From the NCBI GenBank assembly GCA_902524795.1, contig CABZEU010000014.1, forward strand, positions 1 to 36,746: a stretch of 36,746 nt of DNA, written 5' to 3'. Below the pieces are notes generated by a model. The model was given only the letters and a program-made list of their open reading frames with translations. It was not told the DNA's origin and did not search any database. Shown in pieces: positions 16,608-23,223 of this stretch (position 1 is its first letter; the number at the start of each line of letters is the position of its first letter). This DNA comes from an uncultured Pelagibacteraceae bacterium. GTDB lineage: Bacteria > Pseudomonadota > Alphaproteobacteria > Pelagibacterales > AG-422-B15. Position numbers and translations under genes: made by a program.

Positions 16608-16941
16608 ATAACAATTATAACACATCAATTTATTAAGTTCAAGTTTTATTATGTAAAACAGTAACTTATAAAATTTTATGAATATTTTACATTACCTTAA
16701 AATACTATCGGATCAATCAGAATAAATAGCAAAAATTATCTACATAAAATTTTATATCTTAGTTCGTAAGTTCTTGAGATTTTCAAACGAATCAAATCAA
16801 GGTTGATAATTCTTTTAATTTCAAAATTTCAATTTTTATTATGAAAAATATAAAAATCGAAAAAGAATGTCCAAATCATATCCAGGCAAGTGTTTGCCTA
16901 AATTCAGTGTTTAATATTTTCAATTAAGGAGAACAGAGACA
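16608..16941. other. AT-rich intergenic region with one hairpin
   Basis: This is the longest stretch without a gene. It contains the leftward promoter described above and, near the right end, a hairpin AGGCAA-GTGT-TTGCCT (16884-16899) with a 6-base stem and 4-base loop. The hairpin lies 27 bases before the AAGGAG ribosome site (16926-16931) of the PiT-like gene. I see no known riboswitch, RNA gene or repeat. The hairpin could belong to the 5' leader of the permease message. Confidence 0.5.
16614..16642 (-). promoter_or_regulatory. Sigma70-type promoter for the small membrane ORF
   Basis: On the minus strand: TTGAAC (complement 16637-16642), a spacer of exactly 17 bases, and a perfect TATAAT (complement 16614-16619). 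Transcription would start at about 16607, the first base of the ATG. Confidence 0.6.
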
Positions 16942-17937
16942 ATGGAAATATCTGACGTTTATATGATTATCGGTTTCACTTTAGCAGCTTATTCTGTGGT
17001 TGCTAATGACAGCGTGCAAACGCTTGGAACTTTTATTGCATCAAATTCAGAAAAGTTTAAATGGTATATACTTGCAGGCGCAGCTTCATCAGTATTAAGC
17101 TTAACATTATTTTATGGATGGTACATGTATGATGACATCTCATACGGTAGATTGAATAAAATACCATTTCAGGAAATTAAGTGGTATCACGCAGCTGCTC
17201 CAGGATTTCTTTTACTATTTACTAGATTTGGTGTTCCAGTATCTACGACATTTTTAGTACTATCTGCTTTTGCATCAACTGTAATTTTGGAAAAAGTTTT
17301 AATCAAATCTGTGATGGGTTATGGATTAGCTGCAATCATTGCTTATACGATATGGATTGTTATCTCAAGATACATTAATGAAAAATTTGATAAGGTTGAT
17401 AATATTAAACGATGGAGAGTCTTTCAGTGGATGACAACAGGTTTCCTCTGGTATACGTGGTTATCACACGATATGGCTAACATTGCTGTATTTTTACCTA
17501 GAGATCTACCTTTGACAATGTTAGTTGCAATTATTCTTCTTTGTTCTGCATTGTTATTTTATATATTTTATGAAAAGGGAGGACGTATTCAAAAAATTGT
17601 ATTAGATAAAACTGGAACTCGTTTCGTAAGATCTGCTACAATCATTGATGGAGTTTATGCCTTTATATTACTTTATTTCAAGCAGTATAATGATATCCCA
17701 ATGTCAACCACATGGGTCTTTGTGGGAATTTTGTGTGGTCGAGAATTAGCTATCGCAACAACAGCAGCTGATTACAAACTTGGCTATGTTTTTCCAATTA
17801 TTGGTAAAGATTTCCTAAAAATGATCAGTGGTCTTTTGATTTCTGTGGCAATAGTTCTATCAATCCATTATGTGATAATTCCTGGTGGATACGAAGATAT
17901 TAACTTTGCATTTTTAGAATCGTCTTTTAGGTTCTAA
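16942..17937 (+). CDS. PiT (PHO4)-like inorganic ion permease, divergent
   Basis: This 331-residue membrane protein has about ten helices. The inverted-repeat signatures of the PiT phosphate permease family can be recognised. First half: VVANDSVQTLGTF (19-31, family pattern GANDxANxxGT) and GVPVSTTFLVLSAF (97-110, family PxSTTHxxxG). Second half: SHDMANIAVFLPR (175-187) and DIPMSTTWVFVGILCG (251-266). The family transports phosphate or other oxyanions with H+ or Na+. This member is shorter than PitA (about 500 residues) and lacks the long central loop, so the substrate is uncertain. It has a good AAGGAG ribosome site 10 bases before the ATG and stands alone. No Pho box is visible upstream. 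Confidence 0.72.
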   Translation: MEISDVYMIIGFTLAAYSVVANDSVQTLGTFIASNSEKFKWYILAGAASSVLSLTLFYGWYMYDDISYGRLNKIPFQEIKWYHAAAPGFLLLFTRFGVPVSTTFLVLSAFASTVILEKVLIKSVMGYGLAAIIAYTIWIVISRYINEKFDKVDNIKRWRVFQWMTTGFLWYTWLSHDMANIAVFLPRDLPLTMLVAIILLCSALLFYIFYEKGGRIQKIVLDKTGTRFVRSATIIDGVYAFILLYFKQYNDIPMSTTWVFVGILCGRELAIATTAADYKLGYVFPIIGKDFLKMISGLLISVAIVLSIHYVIIPGGYEDINFAFLESSFRF

Positions 17938-17953
17938 TTAATTTCACATAATC

Positions 17954-17989
17954 GCTCTAGGACAGTCTTAGAAGACCTGTACCTAGGGC
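17954..17989. terminator. Strong hairpin after the PiT-like gene
   Basis: GCTCTAGG pairs with CCTAGGGC and, after a one-base bulge, ACAG pairs with CTGT; TC/GA at the tip closes a short loop. The 36-base structure starts 16 bases after the stop codon. No T-run follows on either side, so it may be a processing or stability element, or a Rho-assisted end, instead of a classical terminator. Confidence 0.5.
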
Positions 17990-18120
17990 AATTATGATAA
18001 TAGATAGAATTTTAATCTTTGAGAGTTTCTCAGACAGTATAACAATGGTTTTGAATACGATCCAATAAGAACAGTACGTGCAGCGGGGTATTCTCTTGGC
18101 TTATAAATAGAAATTTTCTA

Positions 18121-18954
18121 CTAAGATACGTATTCTAATAAGAAAACGCCTATAAACAAAATAATAGCCGCAGCAAGCCTTCTCTTTAATCCTTGTTCTT
18201 TAAAAAATAGTAATCCGATTAGTGAGGCAAATATTATACTGCTCTCTCTTATTGAAGCGACGTAGTGAATTGGTGCTTGTGTATATGCCCATAGAACAAG
18301 TGAGTATGAAGTTACAGAGCCAAGCGCAGCAATAATTAGTGGAAACTTGTTTTTGGTGAATGTTGTTATCAATAAATTGCGCTGATTGCTTATAGAATAA
18401 AGCAGAATTGGAATAGGCATCAAAAAAAATAGCCACACAATATACTGCATGGAGCTTTCAACAGATTTAACCGCATATGAGTCAACTAAAGTATAAAACG
18501 TTATAGAAACTGGAAAATACAATAAGGCCAATACATTTTTATAATCTAAGCTGAAACTTTTACCGATAAAAAGAACAAAAATACCTGATATGATTATTCC
18601 AATTGCTATGATTTCATTTAATGAAATTGTCTTGTTTAAAATAAATATTAAAATCAAAATTGTTAGTAAGGGCGCTAGACCTCTTGCAAACGGATAGGCG
18701 ACCGAGAAATCCTCTATAGCATATGCTCTTGTTAATGAGTGCATGTACATTGTATGGGCAATGACTCCAAAAAATAAATATATTGCTGCAGTAGAAGAGG
18801 GTAGGCCCACATAAAATAGGAAAGGCACCATCATAAGTGAGATGATGGATGCAAGTGTAACCATTTTTGCTAAACCATTGCCCTTATTCTTAATGAAGGC
18901 ATTCCATGATGCATGGAGGATAGCAGCAAACAGAATGACTGCTAAAATTGACAT
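18121..18954 (-). CDS. EamA / drug-metabolite transporter family permease
   Basis: This 277-residue inner-membrane protein has ten predicted helices in two EamA halves (DMT superfamily). It begins ILAVILFAAILHASWNAFIK, and ASWNAFIK is typical of EamA proteins. Each half carries a Pro- and Gly-containing helix (GRGLAPLLTILI-type in the first; HYVASIRESSIIFASLIGLL in the second). The exported compound is unknown. It is the last gene of an operon starting with the SDR and PNPOx-like genes; one base separates it from the latter. The operon suggests a metabolite that is reduced or oxidised and then exported, which is only an inference. Confidence 0.85.
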   Translation of the reverse strand: MSILAVILFAAILHASWNAFIKNKGNGLAKMVTLASIISLMMVPFLFYVGLPSSTAAIYLFFGVIAHTMYMHSLTRAYAIEDFSVAYPFARGLAPLLTILILIFILNKTISLNEIIAIGIIISGIFVLFIGKSFSLDYKNVLALLYFPVSITFYTLVDSYAVKSVESSMQYIVWLFFLMPIPILLYSISNQRNLLITTFTKNKFPLIIAALGSVTSYSLVLWAYTQAPIHYVASIRESSIIFASLIGLLFFKEQGLKRRLAAAIILFIGVFLLEYVS

Positions 18955-18955
18955 A

Positions 18956-19582
18956 TTAAGGTGTTAGCCATTCTTTGGTTAAATTCTCATTATTAAGCTT
19001 AAATAAGGCCCGTCTATGCCCATGTCGGTGGAGATAAAGCCATTCCAGGCTTTCAATCTTAATCTCAACAAGCGCAAAATTATCATAGCCTTTATTTAAA
19101 ATTTCTTCACTGGGCAAATCTTTTTCATGTTCTGGAAGATAACCAGACACAGGCGTATCTGAATGCGTGCCTGGAGCCACTTCAACAATATAGCATTTTT
19201 TACTAAATGATCTGGTGTTGGCCCATGCTTCTTGAGCTTTATCATTTTTATGATTGATTTTAGCAATGCCGGATACTTTAATTTGTATCTTTTTACCATG
19301 ATCATAAAAAAGCATACTGATCATTTCGTTATCCTTCAGCTCATTCACCTTATTAGATCGAATATCAGTGTGAAAACTTATTGAATTAGTTTCTTTATTC
19401 ACATGTCTCAATACTACTGTTCTTATGGACGGGTAATCCTTGTTGACTGTTGCAATGTAGCCTTGATGCATCTCTGATTTTGATTTTGCTTTACCAATTG
19501 TTAAGAGACTCCATATATTGTTATAGGTCTTATCTAAATCATCATAGAAATCAGGAATATCGTGCGTATGATCTTTTACCAT
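18956..19582 (-). CDS. Pyridoxamine 5'-phosphate oxidase-like FMN-binding protein
   Basis: This is a 208-residue cytosolic split-barrel protein of the PNPOx-like family. The FMN-binding strands are seen as SIRTVVLRHVN (about 52-62), SISFHTDIRSNKVNELKDN (about 68-86) and ISMLFYDHGKKIQIKVSG (about 88-105). The C-terminal LEWLYLHRHGHRRALFKL matches the family ending (W-LxxxxHxRxxF). PdxH proper has about 215-220 residues and a longer N-terminus; the likeness is enough for the family, but not for calling it pdxH. It overlaps the SDR gene by 7 bases. Confidence 0.83.
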   Translation of the reverse strand: MVKDHTHDIPDFYDDLDKTYNNIWSLLTIGKAKSKSEMHQGYIATVNKDYPSIRTVVLRHVNKETNSISFHTDIRSNKVNELKDNEMISMLFYDHGKKIQIKVSGIAKINHKNDKAQEAWANTRSFSKKCYIVEVAPGTHSDTPVSGYLPEHEKDLPSEEILNKGYDNFALVEIKIESLEWLYLHRHGHRRALFKLNNENLTKEWLTP

Positions 19583-20253
19583 TCGAGCTTTTTTCCTTCA
19601 TAATTTAAAAATGAGCCAGAGTTATCGAGATTAAGTTCATTTATAACAGTGATCATTTGAGTAATGCTCTCTGGTATGTCTAATTTGGCACTTGTGCCAC
19701 CCATATCTGTTTTTACCCATCCTGGGTGCAAAATAAGGACAGATATACCATCTTCTTTCCAATCTATGGATAAACTTTTTGCTGCAGAATTAAGAGCTGA
19801 TTTTGATGAGCGATAAAAATAAAATCTACCAGAGTAATTGTCATCAATGCTTCCCATTTGACTGGATATAAAAACTACTTTTTTATCAGATCCCATTTTT
19901 AAGTTGTTCTTTAATTTTCGTGCAAGAATTATCGGTATCACAGCATTAATTCTCATTTCATTCATCCAGGCATCTATATCAAGATCTTCTTTTAATTGCT
20001 CGTCACTAAAAATTCCTGCGTTGTGAATGAGAATATCAATTTTTTGTGACTCGATACTTGTTACAAAATTATTCACGCTTGCATCAGAAGTTAAGTCAAG
20101 TTCAGCGATATCGATATTATTAATTTCATTCAACTCTGTTGAGTTATCTTTATTTCGAGTAGTTGCAATTATATTATGGTTTGTATTGTTGTATTGCTTT
20201 ACAAACTCAAGTCCTAGACCTCGATTAGCTCCTATGATTAATATATTGCTCAT
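19576..20253 (-). CDS. Short-chain dehydrogenase/reductase (SDR)
   Basis: This 225-residue NAD(P)-dependent oxidoreductase has the classical Rossmann fold. The cofactor motif is GANRGLG (residues 8-14), the NAG motif appears in ILIHNAGIF, the Ser is in VFISSQMG, and the catalytic YxxxK is YRSSKSALN (about 150). HPGWVKTDMGG is the typical post-catalytic loop. The length suits the C-factor-like SDR subgroup. The substrate is unknown. It is the first gene of a three-gene operon with PNPOx-like and EamA genes. Confidence 0.88.
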   Translation of the reverse strand: MSNILIIGANRGLGLEFVKQYNNTNHNIIATTRNKDNSTELNEINNIDIAELDLTSDASVNNFVTSIESQKIDILIHNAGIFSDEQLKEDLDIDAWMNEMRINAVIPIILARKLKNNLKMGSDKKVVFISSQMGSIDDNYSGRFYFYRSSKSALNSAAKSLSIDWKEDGISVLILHPGWVKTDMGGTSAKLDIPESITQMITVINELNLDNSGSFLNYEGKKLEW

Positions 20254-20279
20254 TTTATATATAAACTTATAGTACGTTC

Positions 20280-20642
20280 ATGAGCATTTTAGCAAATCCT
20301 CTGCGACTAATCTTCTTTTTTTATTTATTTTATCTTTATTACTCATATGTGCGACCTGTGCCTGTTGACTCTACAGTAAGAGAAGTGGCAAATTTAATTA
20401 GTGATTATGGAATACACTTTATCTCATTTTTCATACTTGGCGCCCTGGCACAATTGTCTAACAATAAAAACAATGATTTTCTATTTGGGATTAGCCTGGC
20501 TCTGATCACAAGTGTTTTTATTGAGTTTATACATTTTTTTATTCCTTTTCGCGATTTTGTGATGATGGAAGGGGTTACAAATATAGTTGGTTGTTTGTCA
20601 GCGATATATTTAATAAACTATTATAAAAAAAATTATGGATAA
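20280..20642 (+). CDS. VanZ-like small membrane protein
   Basis: This 120-residue protein has four hydrophobic segments. The pattern of a helix ending in HFISFFILGALAQ, then FGISLALITSVFIEFIHFFIPFR and a last helix after FVMMEGVTNIVGC fits the VanZ-like family, where the conserved E-x-x-Q/H and R-x-x-x-x-x-D-x-x-x-N positions are partly kept (EFIH, RDFVMMEGVTN). The family function outside glycopeptide resistance is unknown. It is divergent from the SDR gene and overlaps the downstream thioesterase gene by 8 bases. Confidence 0.7.
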   Translation: MSILANPLRLIFFFYLFYLYYSYVRPVPVDSTVREVANLISDYGIHFISFFILGALAQLSNNKNNDFLFGISLALITSVFIEFIHFFIPFRDFVMMEGVTNIVGCLSAIYLINYYKKNYG

Positions 20643-21003
20643 GCTCATTATTAGAAATATTTGTCAACCACCAGATAGCAATCCTTACGGTACAGCACAC
20701 GGGGCTTGGGTAGTTAAACAAATGGCGCATGCAGGAATTTACATGACCCAACTGGTATCAAAGGGCAATGCAGTACTTGTTGAGTCAAAAGTTAAATACA
20801 AAAACCCAATGCACGTTGGTAAATTTATTAATGTTTATGGATCTGTTGTAGGCGTTAAGCAATCCAAAATGATTTTTAAAATTACTGCAAAAAGAACTGA
20901 AATGAATCAAAAGGAAGTTGATGTGGCAGTGGGGGAATTTTCATACATTGCGATCAATGATAAAAATAAGACAAGAAAATTTAAACCTAATCTAAAGATA
21001 TAA
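20635..21003 (+). CDS. Hotdog-fold acyl-CoA thioesterase (YciA/BFIT type)
   Basis: This is a 122-residue single hotdog domain, predicted to hydrolyse acyl-CoA thioesters in the cytosol. GTAHGAWVVKQMAHAGIYM (residues 19-37) corresponds to the family block G-x-x-x-G-G-x-(I/L)-x-x-x-(M/A)D. The usual catalytic Asp is replaced by a His-containing QMAHAG, a possible change of activity. KVKYKNPMHVGKFINVYGSV and the AVGEFSYIAI strand match the rest of the domain. The start overlaps the VanZ-like gene by 8 bases, and the 3' end runs into the minus-strand terminator at 21007. Confidence 0.8.
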   Translation: MDKLIIRNICQPPDSNPYGTAHGAWVVKQMAHAGIYMTQLVSKGNAVLVESKVKYKNPMHVGKFINVYGSVVGVKQSKMIFKITAKRTEMNQKEVDVAVGEFSYIAINDKNKTRKFKPNLKI

Positions 21004-21006
21004 AAA

Positions 21007-21032
21007 TAAGCCCCCAAGTTAATGGGGGCTTA
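21007..21032 (-). terminator. Intrinsic terminator of the 32-residue ORF transcript
   Basis: A 9-base perfect stem TAAGCCCCC / GGGGGCTTA (21007-21015 with 21024-21032) has an 8-base loop. Read on the minus strand it is followed by ATTTTTAT, an intrinsic terminator. On the plus strand no T-run follows, so its main orientation is minus, although it also sits directly behind the thioesterase stop codon. Confidence 0.78.
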
Positions 21033-21038
21033 CTGTAG

Positions 21039-21137
21039 TTAAAACGGAGCTCCACTCAAAAAGTGGAGGTTTCCATATCTACAATCACATGGAATCTCAC
21101 TACTCGAGCAAAGCTCCTCTATACTACTGATAGACAT
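21039..21137 (-). CDS. 32-residue Cys-containing small ORF with an extreme Shine-Dalgarno sequence
   Basis: The ORF encodes a 32-residue peptide starting MSISSIEELCSSSE, with three Cys (a CDC pair in PCDCRYG and one near residue 10) and a non-polar end (FLSGAPF). It has no signal peptide or membrane segment, and I recognise no family. Support for a real gene: a promoter on the same strand, an 11-base Shine-Dalgarno sequence spaced 6 bases (from GGAGG) from the ATG, and an intrinsic terminator just after the stop, in a unit of about 175 bases. Within the ORF is a hairpin CTCCACT / AGTGGAG (21050-21068). Alternatives are a regulatory RNA, or a peptide that is modified or binds metal. Confidence 0.55.
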   Translation of the reverse strand: MSISSIEELCSSSEIPCDCRYGNLHFLSGAPF

Positions 21138-21141
21138 AGAC

Positions 21142-21152
21142 CACCTCCTTTC
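21142..21152 (-). promoter_or_regulatory. Unusually long Shine-Dalgarno sequence
   Basis: Read on the minus strand it is GAAAGGAGGTG, complementary over 11 bases to the canonical 3' end of bacterial 16S rRNA (CACCTCCTTTC). Other genes in this window have none or 4-6 bases of such complementarity, so this site stands out and fixes the start of the 32-residue ORF. Confidence 0.75.
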
Positions 21153-21180
21153 ATTAAATATGGTTTAAAATATAGATATA

Positions 21181-21208
21181 TATATAATTTACTGGATTCT
21201 TATTTCAA
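21181..21208 (-). promoter_or_regulatory. Predicted promoter of the 32-residue ORF
   Basis: On the minus strand TTGAAA (complement 21203-21208), a 16-base spacer and TATATA (21181-21186) form a plausible sigma70 promoter. It would start transcription near 21174, about 37 bases before the ATG. The region is AT-rich, so a chance match is possible. Confidence 0.45.
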
Positions 21209-21222
21209 TCAAGGAGTTTGTT

Positions 21223-21660
21223 ATGTCGCCTGAATTAATATTTGAGCCAGTCATTAACATGTTATGGCTTTCTTTAGCTGTTTTTGCCTTTGGGACCACT
21301 CTTAGGCTTAAATCCATTATTATTGACAAAAAAAGCAAAGAAGAAGACTTTAAAATACCCACATTTGATAGTGGGGGTGAGACTATTCAAAATAGTCAGA
21401 GAAATCTGACCAATTTATTCGAATTCCCAATCTTTTTCTATGCTGTTTGCATCATGATTTATGTAACAGGGAATGTTGATGGTTATTTTGTTTTGTTGGC
21501 TACTTGGTTTTTCTGGTTGAGAGTCGCACACACTCTGACGCATATATTTTATAATAAAGTAATTCCAGGCATTGCAATACCTGTAAGGACTCTATTTTGG
21601 TTACCTTCAACAATCATTCTTGGCTGGATGGCGTATAGAGCTTGCTCTATGATGATGTAA
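21223..21660 (+). CDS. MAPEG-family membrane protein, first of a tandem pair
   Basis: This 145-residue protein has four helices. The MAPEG pattern is visible in RNLTNLFEFPIFFYAVCIMIY (about 66-86; family N-x-x-E-x-x-x-x-F) and WLRVAHTLTHIFYN (about 104-117; family R-x-x-(H/Y)-x-x-x-H). MAPEG proteins are membrane-bound glutathione- and eicosanoid-related enzymes in animals; the bacterial members are mostly uncharacterised. A GGAG ribosome site precedes the ATG. The stop overlaps the start of a second MAPEG gene by one base, suggesting a duplicated pair or a hetero-oligomer. Confidence 0.85.
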   Translation: MSPELIFEPVINMLWLSLAVFAFGTTLRLKSIIIDKKSKEEDFKIPTFDSGGETIQNSQRNLTNLFEFPIFFYAVCIMIYVTGNVDGYFVLLATWFFWLRVAHTLTHIFYNKVIPGIAIPVRTLFWLPSTIILGWMAYRACSMMM

Positions 21661-22079
21661 TGTCAGAAAATATTTTATTGCCTGCACTCGGATTAGTCCT
21701 GCTTACGTTTATAGTGGGACTGATGCATACAATTGCCTCAACTGATTTAATGAGAAAAAATAAAAGTTGGGAAGAAAGTGGTATTCCTATAGAACCTTAC
21801 AAAGATGCACCTTTGTATTTAAAGCTGATGAAAAACAATATCAGCAATTTATTTGAATTTCCTGTTCTATTCTACTTTTTGATAGTGATGATAATTTATT
21901 TTAATATCGCTAATGCATTCCTGGTCATCTGTGCATGGATTTACTTAGTGTTAAGAGTAGCTCATTCAATTTGGCACATTTGTTTTTCTAATACAAATAT
22001 ACGCGGTGCTATTTGGTTATTCTCCCAGACAGTTCTTTTTTTCATATTTGTTGGAAGTTCTTATATCTTATTAAGCTGA
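21660..22079 (+). CDS. MAPEG-family membrane protein, second of a tandem pair
   Basis: This 139-residue protein has four helices and is homologous to the upstream product: NNISNLFEFPVLFYFLIVMI and LVLRVAHSIWHICFSN align with its MAPEG blocks. I chose the ATG overlapping the upstream stop (TAATG) over an in-frame ATG 18 bases earlier, because the 1-base overlap is the usual coupling here. The family trimerises in membranes, so the two proteins could mix. The last 9 bases overlap the convergent Mpo1-like gene. Confidence 0.85.
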   Translation: MSENILLPALGLVLLTFIVGLMHTIASTDLMRKNKSWEESGIPIEPYKDAPLYLKLMKNNISNLFEFPVLFYFLIVMIIYFNIANAFLVICAWIYLVLRVAHSIWHICFSNTNIRGAIWLFSQTVLFFIFVGSSYILLS

Positions 22080-22409
22080 AACCCCAGCTTCGTCTAACTT
22101 CTTTTTGAGTTTACCTGTAAGCATCAAATACACCATATGGTGATCGCCCATGAGAGACCACAGTGGGTACTTAAAAGTCGCCGGTTTATTCTTTTCGATA
22201 AAAAAGTGTGATACCCAAGCTGGCCCATAACCAGCAAGTAGTATTAATGGAATAAATAAGAAATTCTGCGTAACTATTAAGGACCAAAAAAGAACCTGAT
22301 AAGCAATTGTACCAAAATAATGGAAGACTCTAGTACTTTTTTTTCTATGCTCCCTTAAATAGAATGGGAAGAAATCATTGTAATTTGTATATCTCTCTGG
22401 ATTTTTCAT
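22071..22409 (-). CDS. Mpo1-like (DUF962) membrane protein
   Basis: This 112-residue protein matches the DUF962/Mpo1-like family: YNDFFPFYLREHRKKSTRVFHYFGT at the N-terminus (conserved Y/F-x-x-H and R-x-x-H-x-x-G) and AWVSHFFIEKNKPATFKYPLWSLMGDHHM further on, where the HFFIEKNKPATF block is diagnostic. Yeast Mpo1 is an Fe(II)-dependent dioxygenase of 2-hydroxy fatty acids in phytosphingosine breakdown; bacterial members are little studied. The conserved His residues are present, so a similar oxygenase is possible. It is convergent with the MAPEG pair and overlaps it by 9 bases. Confidence 0.87.
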   Translation of the reverse strand: MKNPERYTNYNDFFPFYLREHRKKSTRVFHYFGTIAYQVLFWSLIVTQNFLFIPLILLAGYGPAWVSHFFIEKNKPATFKYPLWSLMGDHHMVYLMLTGKLKKKLDEAGVSA

Positions 22410-22432
22410 ATAATTGATATTATATTTCGATC

Positions 22433-22513
22433 ATGAATCTAGACAACAAAATAATGTATGCAATAGTCACAGCATTTGTTGTTTTCATCTTATATTCAAG
22501 TTTTTCGGCATAA
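22433..22513 (+). CDS. 26-residue single-helix membrane peptide, coupled to the next gene
   Basis: A short ORF encodes MNLDNKIMYAIVTAFVVFILYSSFSA, written here in two parts: a polar start MNLDNK and one hydrophobic helix (MYAIVTAFVVFILY). It ends 3 bases before the start of the DUF998-like gene, in the same direction, so translation would be coupled. No clear ribosome site is seen. It may be a small subunit of that membrane protein, a leader peptide, or a chance ORF. Confidence 0.38.
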   Translation: MNLDNKIMYAIVTAFVVFILYSSFSA

Positions 22514-22516
22514 TTT

Positions 22517-23218
22517 ATGAATACTTTCTGGGCAGTTCATATACCTCGATTTGTTATTTTTTACTTTATCTTAGCAAATATTATTGCGATTATACTTTTT
22601 CCTGGAGGGAATCATCTTGATAGTACTCAAGTAGGATATGATTTTACACTCAACTTCTTCAGCGAGCTAGGATTTTACAAGACTTTTTCTGAAGATATAA
22701 ATTTTCTTTCATCATTTTTCTTTAACAGCGCTATGTTTTTATTTGTTGCACAGGGTTTTGGCTTTTTATTTATGCCTTTCTTTTTTAAAGAAAATAGAAT
22801 TTCATATATTTTTGCTTGGATAGGTGCAATTTGCATATTTCTATCAACTATATTTTATGCAATGGTAGGCTTAACCCCGGGTGATTTATATTTTAATGCC
22901 CATATTTTTGCAGTTTTTACAGCCTTTAGACTTACAATACCAGGTGTGTTATTTTTAATGCTCGCATTTTATTTTAGTAGGGCAAGTAATATTTATACTA
23001 TTGGGGCTTTCCTGCTTCTTGCAAGTGTTATTGCTTATATAATTTTTATGGGTGATATGCCTCAAATTGATCCGGTGAATGATAGAGAAAATTTTGTTAG
23101 ATTTGTATCTATTGACACGCTTAGGTTAAATGTAATATTGCAAAAACTTATTGTGATAGCGATGCTTATATCGATGTTTATGTTTACTTTTGGTTTTCAG
23201 AAACTAAAAAAAAATTAA
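22517..23218 (+). CDS. DUF998-like membrane protein
   Basis: This 233-residue protein has about six helices. The pattern YDFTLNFFSELGFYKT near residue 40 (DUF998: YS-x-x-x-NxxSxLG) and a helix-loop of VGLTPGDLYFNAHIFAVF (about 115-132; DUF998: GxxP...xHxxxA) support the family, whose function is unknown. The conserved Asn, Ser-Glu, Pro and His lie at membrane faces. It has no clear operon partner apart from the 26-residue peptide just upstream, and it converges on the amidase gene 5 bases away. Confidence 0.65.
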   Translation: MNTFWAVHIPRFVIFYFILANIIAIILFPGGNHLDSTQVGYDFTLNFFSELGFYKTFSEDINFLSSFFFNSAMFLFVAQGFGFLFMPFFFKENRISYIFAWIGAICIFLSTIFYAMVGLTPGDLYFNAHIFAVFTAFRLTIPGVLFLMLAFYFSRASNIYTIGAFLLLASVIAYIIFMGDMPQIDPVNDRENFVRFVSIDTLRLNVILQKLIVIAMLISMFMFTFGFQKLKKN

Positions 23219-23223
23219 ACTAA

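Noticed and set aside
16608-16941. A Pho box or phosphate-linked operator before the PiT-like gene
   Set aside because: No CTGTCAT-type direct repeats are present in the region.
21142-21152. A remnant of the 16S rRNA 3' end
   Set aside because: Only 11 bases match; flanking bases are unrelated to rRNA, and the site is at the right distance from an ATG to act as a ribosome site.
22414-22620. A 68-residue plus-strand ORF overlapping the DUF998-like gene
   Set aside because: It lies out of frame inside the larger gene, with a Cys/Tyr/Ser-rich composition typical of a shadow; the 26-residue ORF in another frame is a better candidate.
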